From Marinomonas sp. TW1 (GTDB lineage Bacteria > Pseudomonadota > Gammaproteobacteria > Pseudomonadales > Marinomonadaceae), in NCBI RefSeq assembly GCF_001625355.1, contig NZ_JSEE01000023.1, positions 1 to 37,375 on the forward strand: a stretch of DNA of 37,375 nt, read 5' to 3'. The first letter of the stretch is position 1, and the number at the start of each line of letters is the position of its first letter. The notes beneath the pieces are model-generated. The model saw nothing but the letters and a program-made list of their open reading frames with translations. It had not been told where the DNA came from and ran no database searches. This document shows positions 7,799 to 17,341 of the stretch, piece after piece. The translations under genes and the position numbers were made by a program.

Positions 7799-8359
7799 TT
7801 ATTCGTAATCCACACCAACTTCATCAGACAAAGTTTGATCCAAAACGATAGAGTGATAAAGCAAACGATTAATCGACATTGATTCCAATATTTTACTGCC
7901 AAGCAAACCACTGTTCATAACCAAGTCATCACTGTAACGACACAACTGAACCACTAAAAAAGAAGCATTATTAACATCAGGGTTTTCTTCCGGCATCTGG
8001 CCAATATATTGATTGTCATTGCTCTGATTCGTACAGATACCGTCTTTTCCACCCCGTTGTATGGGTAACCAATCCATTGACCTGTCTACATTCACTTTAG
8101 ACACAATCAGCTCATATTCTCCATTAAGAGGGTATTCGACAACCTGTTCCACTAAATGATCAAAGCTTTCCACCTTCCATTCCTGTTGATTGACAAGAAT
8201 AGAAGCCACATTATGTGAGACTTGCTCCATGACCCCTCTCATGCGATTTATGTTGTATAAGTCTGCACTGATGAGCACCACACCAATCAAAATCGGAAGG
8301 CACAATGCAAACTCGGTCAATGTATTCCCGCGCTCACATTTAAAAAAACTCGAACTCAT
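7799..8359 (-). CDS. TadF/TadE-like minor pseudopilin
   Basis: This 186-residue protein has a short positively charged N-terminus, then ERGNTLTEFALCLPILIG, a type IV-pilin-like segment with the conserved Glu at +5 of the processing site, followed by one hydrophobic helix. TadE and TadF are pseudopilins processed by the TadV peptidase and needed for Flp pilus assembly. The rest contains two cysteines (in GICTNQ and QLCRYS) that could form a disulfide. Its start overlaps the stop of the preceding pseudopilin gene as TAATG. Confidence 0.82.
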   Translation of the reverse strand: MSSSFFKCERGNTLTEFALCLPILIGVVLISADLYNINRMRGVMEQVSHNVASILVNQQEWKVESFDHLVEQVVEYPLNGEYELIVSKVNVDRSMDWLPIQRGGKDGICTNQSNDNQYIGQMPEENPDVNNASFLVVQLCRYSDDLVMNSGLLGSKILESMSINRLLYHSIVLDQTLSDEVGVDYE

Positions 8360-8844
8360 TAGGCGGAATCCCCGACAAGATCACCTAGTACGTAGCGATA
8401 TTCATGCTGGAATGAGTCACCCAGACCAAAGAAATTAGGTAGGGGAGTGATAAATTCTTCATTTAGATACACGCTAAAATTCAGTATAGGCAAAGAATAA
8501 TAATTATTATCTGACGCCCTTAGTTCAGCGAATTCGTTTAAATTCGAAAACTGTTGTAACTCGATATAAATATTGTCTGGCAAAATCACACCATACGAAT
8601 TTTTAATAATGTCATCACTCACAATTTGTTTAATTTCATCTTCACTCAGGGTATTAAATGAAGCATCCGCTCTAAAATTTTGAACACTTTTTTCAATCGA
8701 CACATCGACTAGGGTAATCACCAAAGCAATCCGAGCCAATTCGAAAAACATCATTAATATAAACAAGATAACTGGAAATATAAGCGCAACTTCAATTGAA
8801 ACAACCGCGTTTCTGCTCTTTATGAAATGTAAAATCGCCCCCAT
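8359..8844 (-). CDS. tadE: TadE-like minor pseudopilin
   Basis: This 161-residue protein has an N-terminal RNAVVSIEVALIFPVILFI segment: a pseudopilin helix with the conserved Glu in the place used by TadE. No other domain is recognisable; the periplasmic part is short and acidic. It sits directly after tadD (TAATG overlap) and before the second pseudopilin, the usual Tad order tadD-tadE-tadF. Which of the two is TadE and which TadF cannot be settled without alignment. Confidence 0.82.
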   Translation of the reverse strand: MGAILHFIKSRNAVVSIEVALIFPVILFILMMFFELARIALVITLVDVSIEKSVQNFRADASFNTLSEDEIKQIVSDDIIKNSYGVILPDNIYIELQQFSNLNEFAELRASDNNYYSLPILNFSVYLNEEFITPLPNFFGLGDSFQHEYRYVLGDLVGDSA

Positions 8845-9725
8845 TATTCGTCACCTCTCAATTCAAGAGGCGTGTTCGTCAATGAAAAAATTTCGGCCTC
8901 GATAGGCATACCATTTTCAACACGATGACGAGATGACGAATATCGCTCTAATATTTTTTCAGTATTTTCTTGAGCAAGTGCTTCTAATAAAAGCCCTCTT
9001 GCCATGTCTTCACGATGATAAAAAACATATACCAGAGCTAAATTAAGTCGAGTTGAAATGGCCATGTCATCGTATTTTGTTCTTAACAAACTAATGGCTT
9101 TCTGATATTCCCCCAGAGACAGCCATGTTAATGCCAAATTATTCACGACCAATTCACTGGAAGGAGACAGTTCTATCGCTTTTTGAAGATACGTTAAGGC
9201 CTCAGGAAAATCCCCCTGCATATTTAAAAGTACCCCCATACCATTCAATGCGACTACGCTATTTGGATTCGTTTGAAGCGCGCATTGAAAGTGGGTGGCT
9301 GCTTGTTCAAACTGAGACAAGGTCAAATATGATCGCCCCAAACCAACACAAATAGCCTGTTGCTGTTCCGACGTCATGTCATCATTTAACGCCTGTTCAG
9401 CGCGTTTGAACAATGCCAGTGACTCATTTGCTGATAAAACGGACGCTGATAAACTGGCATACTCAAGAATAAACGCACCTTCCAATTGACCTTTCTCATC
9501 CATGTTTTGATACACTTCGTGAGCCGCTTTATAACGCCCATTATCTCTCAATAAATGCGCTAGCTTTAACGCCTCTTCAGCATCGTCAGCTTCATAATCC
9601 GCCTTTTCTAATACAGGTACACCGTCTTTTGTCACTTGGCTTGTGCAACCAGTTAATACCAATAACAAAAGTGTTGCGACCAACCAGATGGGGCATGTCT
9701 GTTTTTTATCCTTTATCAATAACAT
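8844..9725 (-). CDS. tadD: TadD-like TPR lipoprotein
   Basis: The N-terminus has a lipoprotein signal peptide with the lipobox LTGC27. The rest (residues about 50-260) is a run of tetratricopeptide repeats, for example ALNGMGVLLNMQGDFPEALT and LVVNNLALTWLSLGEYQKAI. TadD acts as a pilotin or scaffold for the Tad secretin at the outer membrane. It lies 2 bp after tadC and overlaps tadE. Length is 293 residues. Confidence 0.9.
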   Translation of the reverse strand: MLLIKDKKQTCPIWLVATLLLLVLTGCTSQVTKDGVPVLEKADYEADDAEEALKLAHLLRDNGRYKAAHEVYQNMDEKGQLEGAFILEYASLSASVLSANESLALFKRAEQALNDDMTSEQQQAICVGLGRSYLTLSQFEQAATHFQCALQTNPNSVVALNGMGVLLNMQGDFPEALTYLQKAIELSPSSELVVNNLALTWLSLGEYQKAISLLRTKYDDMAISTRLNLALVYVFYHREDMARGLLLEALAQENTEKILERYSSSRHRVENGMPIEAEIFSLTNTPLELRGDE

Positions 9726-9727
9726 GG

Positions 9728-10675
9728 TTAACTTCCTAGCATACGGATAATACGAATCATGGCTGGTGTACCCATCATGGCAATCACAGGAGGTAAAATA
9801 AACACCATTAATGGCACACTCAATTGCGCAGGCAACTTCCCTGCTTTCTCTTCCAATTCCAACACCAAATTTTTTCGGCTTTCGACAGAAATAGTACGCA
9901 AAGCCTGAGACAAAGGCGTGCCGTAACGTTCTGCTTGGATCAAGGTTGATACCATCGCAGCCACATTATCAACCCCACAACGATCCGCCAGATTTTTAAG
10001 TGCTTGTGTTCTATCACTGATAATCTGTAATTCAGCATAGGTATAACCTATTTCTTCCGCTAACTCAGGCGATGAAAAAGCCAACTCTTTGGAAACCGTT
10101 TTAAAAATACGCCCCAAAGGTAAACCCGCTTCAGCACAGATCACCATTAAATCCAAGGCATCCGGCAAACTAGACGACAGCCTTCCGCCACGGCTTGTTG
10201 CCCGCATTTTTAACCAGATTTCAGCGCCTATCGAAGACAAAAACAGAATAATCAAACTGCCAGCTAATCCACTTAACGTCAGCCTATCGCCCTTTTCCAA
10301 TACCAAGAACACGAACCCTATGGATAACAAAAGCCCTAATGCAAGCTTGCCAAAAGTATAAAGTCCTAACGATTGCGAGTGTCGTAACCCTGCCATTAAT
10401 AATAATTTTTTAGTCGCAAAACGATCACTTTCTGTACCAGCCAATTCACGTCCAATGCGATCTAGTGGATGCAAATATTTACGCCACCAAGAAGCCTCAT
10501 TTTCCTCAATCAGCAGAGAAACTTGATGTGTCGCTATGGACTCTTTATCTCGGTATGACGACAACCTTTCAGTCAAAGTTTTTGACTTGGTTCGAAGGTA
10601 TAACGCCAACAAAATCATGCCAATAGCACAAAGAAACAAACCCAATGCGACGGGCAAAATCATGTCATCTTTCAT
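9728..10675 (-). CDS. tadC: TadC inner-membrane platform protein
   Basis: This 315-residue type II secretion F-domain protein has helices near residues 8-27, 105-150 and at the C-terminus, and the conserved stretch LPDALDLMVICAEAGLPLG. TadC pairs with TadB to form the inner-membrane platform driven by the TadA ATPase. Its start overlaps the tadB stop by 4 nt. Confidence 0.93.
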   Translation of the reverse strand: MKDDMILPVALGLFLCAIGMILLALYLRTKSKTLTERLSSYRDKESIATHQVSLLIEENEASWWRKYLHPLDRIGRELAGTESDRFATKKLLLMAGLRHSQSLGLYTFGKLALGLLLSIGFVFLVLEKGDRLTLSGLAGSLIILFLSSIGAEIWLKMRATSRGGRLSSSLPDALDLMVICAEAGLPLGRIFKTVSKELAFSSPELAEEIGYTYAELQIISDRTQALKNLADRCGVDNVAAMVSTLIQAERYGTPLSQALRTISVESRKNLVLELEEKAGKLPAQLSVPLMVFILPPVIAMMGTPAMIRIIRMLGS

Positions 10676-11655
10676 CGAATCACCCGCTTGATCATAAAGT
10701 GCGTAATTGCCAACCCTGTCACAACGCTACCAAATGCATAAATCAAAACACTGTTGCCGGTAGGGTCATTCAACAAAAAATTAAAATCTTTTGGTGAATT
10801 CAGGTACATATACGCTAATGATAACGGTGCCAACATCGCCACAATGACAGCGGACGCTCTCACTTCTGAGGTTTTTGCACGGACTTTCAAGGACAATTCC
10901 TGTCGCTCTCGCAGGGTTTCCGAGAGACGTTCCAACGTGTCACTCAGCCTTCCACCCGCTTCTTGGTTAATCACCAGAATCACCGCAAAAAACCGATATT
11001 CATTTAACGGCACTCGAACCGCTGAATCTTGCATTGCTTGACGCAAAGGCACACCTAAAGCAAGCCACTGATCAATTAATACAAACTCTTTCGCCAATGG
11101 CCCAGGTAAGTTGTTAGCCACTAAACTGAATGCATTAGTGACGGGGACACCTGCTTTGACGACACGAACAATTGAATCTATGGCTTGTGGAAGGTTTTGC
11201 TTAAATTCTTTTAAATGCTTCACCATCGCATTGCGATACAGCAGGAATACTAAGGCGATAAAAAAAACAAAAAATAGCACTATGCTTAGCCTGAAAGGTG
11301 ATTGGCTACTTTTCCCCAAGGTAATGGCCAACAGCAAACAAGGAGACGCCAACAATATGGCTCTAGAGCGCCACTTTTCTTGCCAACCAAGTAAGGAAAA
11401 GTCCAACCATATGCGCTTTACTCCACCACCGAGAAATGGCAGATCAAACCAAGGCGACTCAACATCGTCTCGTTTCATACTCTGTTGGCTTTCAACAGCA
11501 AGTCGCTCATTGCTATTCAGCTGCTGCTTTAACGTGGCTAGAAAAGCCTCACTTTGCTTGGCCTGCTGTCGTTTTTGGACGCCAAAGTACATGAGCATAA
11601 ATGCACTCATGATGAGAAAAAAAATTATAAAAGGGAGCAGATCATGCAGACTCAT
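10672..11655 (-). CDS. tadB: TadB inner-membrane platform protein
   Basis: This 327-residue type II secretion F-domain protein has the TadB pattern LPQAIDSIVRVVKAGVPV, then EFVLIDQWLALGVPLRQAM and an LSETLRERQELSLKVRA segment. Membrane helices are at about 8-24, 100-140 and near the C-terminus. It follows tadA without any gap (TAA immediately followed by ATG). Confidence 0.93.
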   Translation of the reverse strand: MSLHDLLPFIIFFLIMSAFMLMYFGVQKRQQAKQSEAFLATLKQQLNSNERLAVESQQSMKRDDVESPWFDLPFLGGGVKRIWLDFSLLGWQEKWRSRAILLASPCLLLAITLGKSSQSPFRLSIVLFFVFFIALVFLLYRNAMVKHLKEFKQNLPQAIDSIVRVVKAGVPVTNAFSLVANNLPGPLAKEFVLIDQWLALGVPLRQAMQDSAVRVPLNEYRFFAVILVINQEAGGRLSDTLERLSETLRERQELSLKVRAKTSEVRASAVIVAMLAPLSLAYMYLNSPKDFNFLLNDPTGNSVLIYAFGSVVTGLAITHFMIKRVIR

Positions 11656-13023
11656 TTACTCAAAATCCTCAAAATAATGAGAATGAGTGGCATAGAAATT
11701 CGGTCTTTGCCCAGAGGAAACGAAGTCACCGATGATTTTACCCGATGAATCTATGCTGTCTGTTCGGAACCCAAACAATTCTTGAGTTTGAATAACGTCA
11801 TCTTCCATGCCGCAAATTTCCGTCACAGACACAATTCGACGAGAGCCATCCCGCATTCTTTCTACTTGAACAACAAGATCGACAGCACTCGCAATTTGTC
11901 GACGAATGGCTTCTTGCGGTAATTGCATACCAGCCATCATGACCATATTTTCCAATCGCATTATGGCATCTCTTGGGGTATTCGCATGCACGGTACACAA
12001 TGAACCATCATGTCCTGTGTTCATGGCTTGCAGCATGTCAAAGCTTTCGCCACCACGGACCTCACCTAAAATGATACGATCTGGACGCATTCGTAACGCA
12101 TTCCGCACCAAGTCTCGCTGATCTACCTTACCAGTACCCTCCGCACTGACAGGACGGGTCTCCAAACGAACCACATGGATCTGTTGCAACTGAAGTTCTG
12201 CCGCATCCTCAATGGTAATAATACGGTCATCACCACTAATTTCTTGCGAAAAGGCATTGAGAAGGGTGGTTTTACCTGCCCCCGTCCCACCAGAAATAAC
12301 AATGTTTAATTTACCTTGCATGGCTCTTCGCAGCACTTTAACCATATCTGCTGATAAAGCATTGCCCGCTTGCAATACTTCCAAAGACATATTGCGGCGC
12401 ATGAATTTTCGTATTGAAATGGAAGTGCCATCAATGGCAAGAGGGTGAGTAATAATATTAACTCGACTGCCATCAGCCAGACGCGCATCTACCATGGGTT
12501 GGGTTTCATCGATTCGACGCCCCACCGCCGCGGCAATGCGCTGCGCAATATTTAAGACATGTTCTTCATCTATAAATCGAATGCTTGATAGTTCAAGCTT
12601 GCCATAGCGCTCAATGAATACTTGACCAGCCCCATTTACCAAAATGTCGTTTACCGAATCATCGGCTAATAATGGCTCAATGGGGCCAATTCCGATCATT
12701 TCATGAAACATCTCTCGACAAATACTTTGCTCATCATCGAGTGACAGCTGCAAGCGGTTGTGGTCACAAATACCTCGAATAATCGATTCAATTTGCTGGT
12801 TAAGTTGTTCATGGCTTAACGCGGCCGCTTTTACAGGGTCTATTTGCTCGTAAAGCTGCTGACGAATCAAACGTTTATTTTGAAAATTTAAGGCTTCCGA
12901 ATCATCGACTAGTTTAGGGCGAGTTGCCTTCCCCCCACTAACATCAGACAGATTATCGGACGGAGAACGATCCAATTTCACCGAATCCGTTTGTTTGACT
13001 TTCAACGTGGGCTTGATAATCAC
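11656..13023 (-). CDS. tadA: TadA/CpaF secretion ATPase
   Basis: This VirB11-family ATPase powers Flp pilus extension. It has a Walker A motif GGTGAGKT at 245-252, an Asp-box region DDRIITIEDAAELQL, a Walker B-like RIILGEVRGGE at 316-326 and a His box TGHDGSLCTVHAN at 336-348. Length is 455 residues, normal for CpaF. The start is GTG overlapping the tadZ stop (GTGA). The first ~45 residues are variable and probably disordered. Confidence 0.95.
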   Translation of the reverse strand: MIIKPTLKVKQTDSVKLDRSPSDNLSDVSGGKATRPKLVDDSEALNFQNKRLIRQQLYEQIDPVKAAALSHEQLNQQIESIIRGICDHNRLQLSLDDEQSICREMFHEMIGIGPIEPLLADDSVNDILVNGAGQVFIERYGKLELSSIRFIDEEHVLNIAQRIAAAVGRRIDETQPMVDARLADGSRVNIITHPLAIDGTSISIRKFMRRNMSLEVLQAGNALSADMVKVLRRAMQGKLNIVISGGTGAGKTTLLNAFSQEISGDDRIITIEDAAELQLQQIHVVRLETRPVSAEGTGKVDQRDLVRNALRMRPDRIILGEVRGGESFDMLQAMNTGHDGSLCTVHANTPRDAIMRLENMVMMAGMQLPQEAIRRQIASAVDLVVQVERMRDGSRRIVSVTEICGMEDDVIQTQELFGFRTDSIDSSGKIIGDFVSSGQRPNFYATHSHYFEDFE

Positions 13024-14258
13024 AATCGCGCTCCCCTGAAACCCAACGCTTTACGAGGATTGTTGGACTTAAGTTTAGTCAACATTTTGCGTAAAGGTGA
13101 CACCGTCTGCTCTTGTGGCTCTTTGCCACACGTCATATCAGCTAGATTCAACAAACTTCGCGTTAGCTCAGGGAACGCATCAAACGATAAGCGGCCTTGC
13201 AATAAACTCTTACTTAAACCACCACCGACAAAAGGCAACTGAACATCAATTTTACGTCCAACAAACTCCTCGAAAGACGACTGAGTAATAACATCCATAT
13301 TTTGTTGGCGACAAGCATTACGCACCAACAAAATGCGCTGGCCATTTGATTCATCCCCTATTTCATTCAAGATTCTCAAGGTATTTCGAGCATCCGTGAC
13401 CGTTAGATCTACTAGAATAATTCGAGCTTGGCTGTGTTTTAATACTTCCAACGAACCATGTGGCTGAGAAGAGGGTAAATCCCATACCACCTGACTAAAC
13501 ATACGGCATAACTCGCCCCCCATAAGCAATAATGGGTCGCCATCTTGAAGATCTTTTGCTTGATAACTTGGTGATTGAGCCAGCAAACTCAAGCGTTCAT
13601 CGATTACCGTAATAGATCGTTCTAATAAACGTGTATCGATCTTGTCTGCGTTTAGAACACGGTCTAATCCCGAGCCGCCTTTGGCTCCCAACATCAAGTC
13701 TAAACAACCATTTCGACGATCAAAATCCACTAATGCCGTTTTCAAATGACGTTGCTCAGAAAGCAATCTCCCTAAGGCATAAGCAACCAATGAGGTCCCT
13801 ACGCCACCAGACGCGCCAGTCACGGAGACCGTACGCCCGACACTCAGCAATTCACTGTCACTGCCTTGTTGTACTTTCTGAATAATGGAAGCAAACATGT
13901 CTAGAGGTATGGGTTTCACTAAGTAATCAAACACCCCCATAGCAAGCAAGGTCCGATACTGGTCGATATTCTGATTTGAGCCCACAACAATTAGCTTGCA
14001 GCTTGGTCCGATTAACGCCAAAAGCTCGGCCACCGCAACCAGAGGGGCATGGTCACCATCTAAATCGACAAAAAACAAATCAGGAATAGGGTGGCTTTTA
14101 CACCACTCTTGAGCGGCCAACACACCACCAGAATGCACTACGTCATCAGCATATCCCAACCTAATCAAACGGTCGGAAACAGTGGGGATGTCACTTTTTT
14201 CTGCGGCAAAGAAAACGATCGAAGATACAGTCTCAGTTTGCTTTATTTTCTCACTCAT
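13020..14258 (-). CDS. tadZ: TadZ/CpaE polar localisation ATPase-like protein
   Basis: Residues about 12-135 form an atypical receiver-like domain (LFFVDLDGD, then DYLVKPIP). Residues about 140-380 are a MinD/ParA-like domain with a degenerate P-loop GASGGVGTS at 148-156, lacking the signature lysines, as is usual for TadZ. TadZ places the pilus machine at the cell pole. A clear GGAGAGG ribosome-binding site precedes the ATG. Confidence 0.9.
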   Translation of the reverse strand: MSEKIKQTETVSSIVFFAAEKSDIPTVSDRLIRLGYADDVVHSGGVLAAQEWCKSHPIPDLFFVDLDGDHAPLVAVAELLALIGPSCKLIVVGSNQNIDQYRTLLAMGVFDYLVKPIPLDMFASIIQKVQQGSDSELLSVGRTVSVTGASGGVGTSLVAYALGRLLSEQRHLKTALVDFDRRNGCLDLMLGAKGGSGLDRVLNADKIDTRLLERSITVIDERLSLLAQSPSYQAKDLQDGDPLLLMGGELCRMFSQVVWDLPSSQPHGSLEVLKHSQARIILVDLTVTDARNTLRILNEIGDESNGQRILLVRNACRQQNMDVITQSSFEEFVGRKIDVQLPFVGGGLSKSLLQGRLSFDAFPELTRSLLNLADMTCGKEPQEQTVSPLRKMLTKLKSNNPRKALGFRGARL

Positions 14259-14273
14259 TGTGCCTCTCCAAGC

Positions 14274-14945
14274 TTAATCTTCATCGAAATCAATGTCTAA
14301 AAGTGGCGTCACATCAGACTCGTGATAACGAGTGACAGACTCAACCGCATAAATACCATCAGCCTTATCAAGCGCTCTACCACGCATCAAATCACGTGGG
14401 TCGGCCACCATTTGAGCTAGATTGGCACGATTGGCACAGCCAAGCGTCCCAATGGCTTCAAACGGCTTCACAGACCAAGTTTGTTGCTGAATACTGCAGT
14501 CTTTAACCACCACAATCATCGCTTCAGAGGTGAGAGACAAATCCCATTTCTTTTGTTTTTCTTCTTCTGACTTAGTCGCCGATTTAACCGCTTGATATTG
14601 AATAGGTAAAATCGCTAATTTTTCTTGCTGAACACCTGATGACAACAAAGACTTTTTCAACTGCAAAGCAAATTCATAGCCTTTGTCTGTATAAGGTTGG
14701 AGCTTAATTTCTTGATTGGATAAGCGCCCTTGATTGCGCAATAACGCGTTCACGCCATCAAGAGCTGTTTTTTGCAAACTGCCATTTTCTTGCAGTTGTA
14801 ATGAAATAGAAGAAACCGTTGGTTTTACAACGAATGCGGGTGTACCTGTTTCCGCTTCTGCGGCCCCATTACGCAATCGATGAACGGTATGGTCACAGCC
14901 GCTTAAAAGGAGTAAACACACCATACTTAGAGAAAAAATACGCAT
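14274..14945 (-). CDS. cpaD: CpaD-like Tad pilus lipoprotein
   Basis: The protein carries a lipoprotein signal peptide with lipobox LSGC17 and the CpaD signature GCANRANLAQMVADPRDLM near its C-terminus. The C-terminus is acidic. CpaD is an outer-membrane lipoprotein that associates with the CpaC secretin. I chose the ATG at 14945, preceded by AAGGGGAG; an upstream TTG at 14966 in the same frame would overlap the cpaC stop and lacks its own ribosome-binding site. Length is 223 residues. Confidence 0.88.
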   Translation of the reverse strand: MRIFSLSMVCLLLLSGCDHTVHRLRNGAAEAETGTPAFVVKPTVSSISLQLQENGSLQKTALDGVNALLRNQGRLSNQEIKLQPYTDKGYEFALQLKKSLLSSGVQQEKLAILPIQYQAVKSATKSEEEKQKKWDLSLTSEAMIVVVKDCSIQQQTWSVKPFEAIGTLGCANRANLAQMVADPRDLMRGRALDKADGIYAVESVTRYHESDVTPLLDIDFDED

Positions 14946-14962
14946 ACTAACGCTCCCCTTAA

Positions 14963-16393
14963 TCAATATAAATAACCAGCCGATGCCAAAGGAGGTAAAT
15001 GCCCTTCGATCGTACTGATTCCTTGTGCTGGAGATTGGAAATTACTCGCTGAACTGGGGGCAACAATATAAGCCGTTGCAATGATGACTAACTCGGTTTC
15101 TTCCTTTTCATTTCTCTCAGATTCAAACAAACGCCCCAGCCCAGGAATACTGCGTAACCCTGGCACACCTGTGACGGTTTGATTCACACTGCTTCTTAAC
15201 ATTCCCGCCAAAGCAAAACTTTGCCCACTGGCCAGTTCAACGGTCGTATCAGCGCGGCGAACTTTAAAGGCTGGCACAGTTAATCCACTCAGCTCAACGG
15301 CCCCTTCATCCGTCAGGTCACTGACTTCTGGAGCAATGTGCAAACTAATGCGGTTCGGTGAAAGTAACGTGGGGGTCATGCGCATAATGACGCCATACTG
15401 CTTGTATTCAATCGTCACGTTATTATTGGTCAAAATCACAATAGGAACTTCGCCACCAACAGCAAAGCCAGCGGTTTCACCTGACATAGCCGTTAAATTT
15501 GGCTCCGCTAAGATACTCGCCATACCATCATTGGATAGCGCAGACAGTACCCCACCCACATTGCCAATAGTGCCTCCCAAAACCCCATTGACAATACCGC
15601 TACCATCAAACACACCGGTTGAGGCATCAAAAAGACTACTACTGTTACGAATAAACCCTGTGTTGTTGTCAAATAAAGCGTCCCAACTAAACCCTAAGCT
15701 GTGACTTAAACTGCGCGAAACCTCTACGATTCTGACGCTAATATTTACTTGAGAAGACAAGGCCACTTTGAGTTGATTCACAATTCTAAGACCTTGACCA
15801 GGCGCCCCGCCTTGACCACTTGCCGACGTACTGCCTCCAAGATAAGACTCAACACTGCTAATCACCTGTTTGGCTTGTTGGGGAGTTTGAACGACCCCAC
15901 GAACAATCAAACCTTTATCGGTTGCGGGTCCGATTTGAACATCCGTACCAGGCACTTCTTCGGCGATTTGTCGAGTTAAGCCAGCCAAATCGTATCCCGA
16001 CATCAGTGTCACGGCGATAATCACGTCGTTGTTTTCGTCCAACGCATATAAGGTGGTTTCCCCTGGAGCTTTTGCAAACACAAATACGTTATCAGGAGAA
16101 GGCATCTGAAAACTGGCCACGGCTGGATTCGCAATCAACACTTTCGAAGCGGCTTTCGGTAAATTCAGCAAAGTCCCTTGATTGATATTCAATTTGACTT
16201 GACCATTTACTTTAACCTCTTCAAATGAAGAGGGGGTTAGTTCAGTGTCTTGAGCAACCTGAGATTCAGCGTAAGCGGCATAACTGAACGTTGACTTAAC
16301 GCTGAAAACGACGAACAAAGTTAAAAAATAATATCTGGAAAACATCAAAAAAATTCCATTGTAAAATTTACTAAGCAACCAATGAATTATCAT
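14963..16393 (-). CDS. cpaC: CpaC/RcpA outer-membrane secretin
   Basis: This Tad secretin has a signal peptide, an N-terminal BON/pilus-assembly domain (NQGTLLNLPKAASKVLIANP), a second domain near 130-190, and a C-terminal secretin domain with ILAEPNLTAMSGE and the VPGLRSIPGLGRLFES motif. The ATG at 16393 is coupled to the cpaB stop as TAATG. A second ATG at 16345 would give a more typical signal peptide (FSRYYFLTLFVVF to AYA) and also has a weak GGAA site, so the true start may be 16 codons later. Confidence 0.92.
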   Translation of the reverse strand: MIIHWLLSKFYNGIFLMFSRYYFLTLFVVFSVKSTFSYAAYAESQVAQDTELTPSSFEEVKVNGQVKLNINQGTLLNLPKAASKVLIANPAVASFQMPSPDNVFVFAKAPGETTLYALDENNDVIIAVTLMSGYDLAGLTRQIAEEVPGTDVQIGPATDKGLIVRGVVQTPQQAKQVISSVESYLGGSTSASGQGGAPGQGLRIVNQLKVALSSQVNISVRIVEVSRSLSHSLGFSWDALFDNNTGFIRNSSSLFDASTGVFDGSGIVNGVLGGTIGNVGGVLSALSNDGMASILAEPNLTAMSGETAGFAVGGEVPIVILTNNNVTIEYKQYGVIMRMTPTLLSPNRISLHIAPEVSDLTDEGAVELSGLTVPAFKVRRADTTVELASGQSFALAGMLRSSVNQTVTGVPGLRSIPGLGRLFESERNEKEETELVIIATAYIVAPSSASNFQSPAQGISTIEGHLPPLASAGYLY

Positions 16394-17322
16394 TAATTCA
16401 TAAATTCGGTGGTTGCCTGAGACTCACCTCGAAACATCATGACCGAGGTCGTTTCAGCACTTTTTTTCGGTTTGAAACTGTCGTAGATATCCGTGACTTG
16501 ACCTAATGTGGTCACACTGTCTTGGCTTTCTTCCGCTACCCCATCGCCTGCTGAAAGCGGCTGACCTTGGACACTTCTTAAAGCCAATTGCAACACACCG
16601 ATCTCTCTTGCCACCGTTAGACGCTCAACATCTTTCGGCAACACTTCCAGCGTTACCGTCTCATAGGATTTACGTTGCTTCGCTTCTGGCTTTTGTTTCT
16701 TGTTTTTATCACGAACAAAAGTTTCAACCATGTCGTTCAGTGCTAACACGCGAACATTTCGCAACAAGGTTTGCGACGCTAGCTTTGGCAGTTCAATTGT
16801 CGCCAGAGGATTGCTGCCTGAACCCTGTTCATAGTCTCGCTTTAAACTCAGAATCACATCAACACGATCACCACCCGCAACCAAACCTGCATTACTTGTT
16901 ACAACATCGGCTGGTATGGCAACGGCTCGCATACCAGGCTTTAGCACGGAAGCGATAAAGCCTGGCTCACCCGGAGAAACAAGCAAATCACTCTCCAAGA
17001 CCGTGCCCGCAAGAATGGGCTGGGTCACAGTCGCACCATAAAGTTGGCTCTTTTCATCCACCCCTTTTAGAAAAAAAGTATTCTCTGAATACGCTTTTTC
17101 TGCTTGTTGCCATTCAAGGGAAGAGGCATCCATGAAATCCCCAGGTTTCAACGCTTTAGACGCGACTAGGACAGACCGATAAGATGGCTTGGGTGGCACG
17201 ACCTCTTTCACGACTTTCGGTGGCAACGGTGGCTCAGGCGTGAGAAGAGCACTGCCAAGAAGCGCCCCGCCCAATGCAAAAACCAACGCACCAGACACAA
17301 AAAAAACAGACGAAGCTTTCAT
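16393..17322 (-). CDS. cpaB: CpaB/RcpC pilus assembly protein
   Basis: This 309-residue protein has an N-terminal membrane anchor (about 5-27), a proline-rich stretch, and a SAF domain at about 48-110 (VLVASKALKPGDFMDASSLEW). It continues with the CpaB pattern LKPGMRAVAIPADVVTSNAG and GDRVDVILSL. RcpC/CpaB is a periplasmic component that modifies or gates the Tad secretin. It sits between the prepilin peptidase and the secretin genes, the normal place. Confidence 0.92.
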   Translation of the reverse strand: MKASSVFFVSGALVFALGGALLGSALLTPEPPLPPKVVKEVVPPKPSYRSVLVASKALKPGDFMDASSLEWQQAEKAYSENTFFLKGVDEKSQLYGATVTQPILAGTVLESDLLVSPGEPGFIASVLKPGMRAVAIPADVVTSNAGLVAGGDRVDVILSLKRDYEQGSGSNPLATIELPKLASQTLLRNVRVLALNDMVETFVRDKNKKQKPEAKQRKSYETVTLEVLPKDVERLTVAREIGVLQLALRSVQGQPLSAGDGVAEESQDSVTTLGQVTDIYDSFKPKKSAETTSVMMFRGESQATTEFMN

Positions 17323-17341
17323 TCAATATTTACTCTCTGCA

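Noticed and set aside
11111..11677. 188-residue plus-strand open frame antisense to tadB
   Set aside because: Low-complexity, cysteine- and lysine-rich translation with no family resemblance; it mirrors a well-supported tad gene.
14946..14966. TTG start for the CpaD-like lipoprotein
   Set aside because: It overlaps the upstream stop and the AAGGGGAG site is positioned for the ATG at 14945.
16506..16958. 150-residue plus-strand open frame antisense to cpaB
   Set aside because: Histidine- and leucine-rich shadow of a coding strand with no ribosome-binding site or domain.
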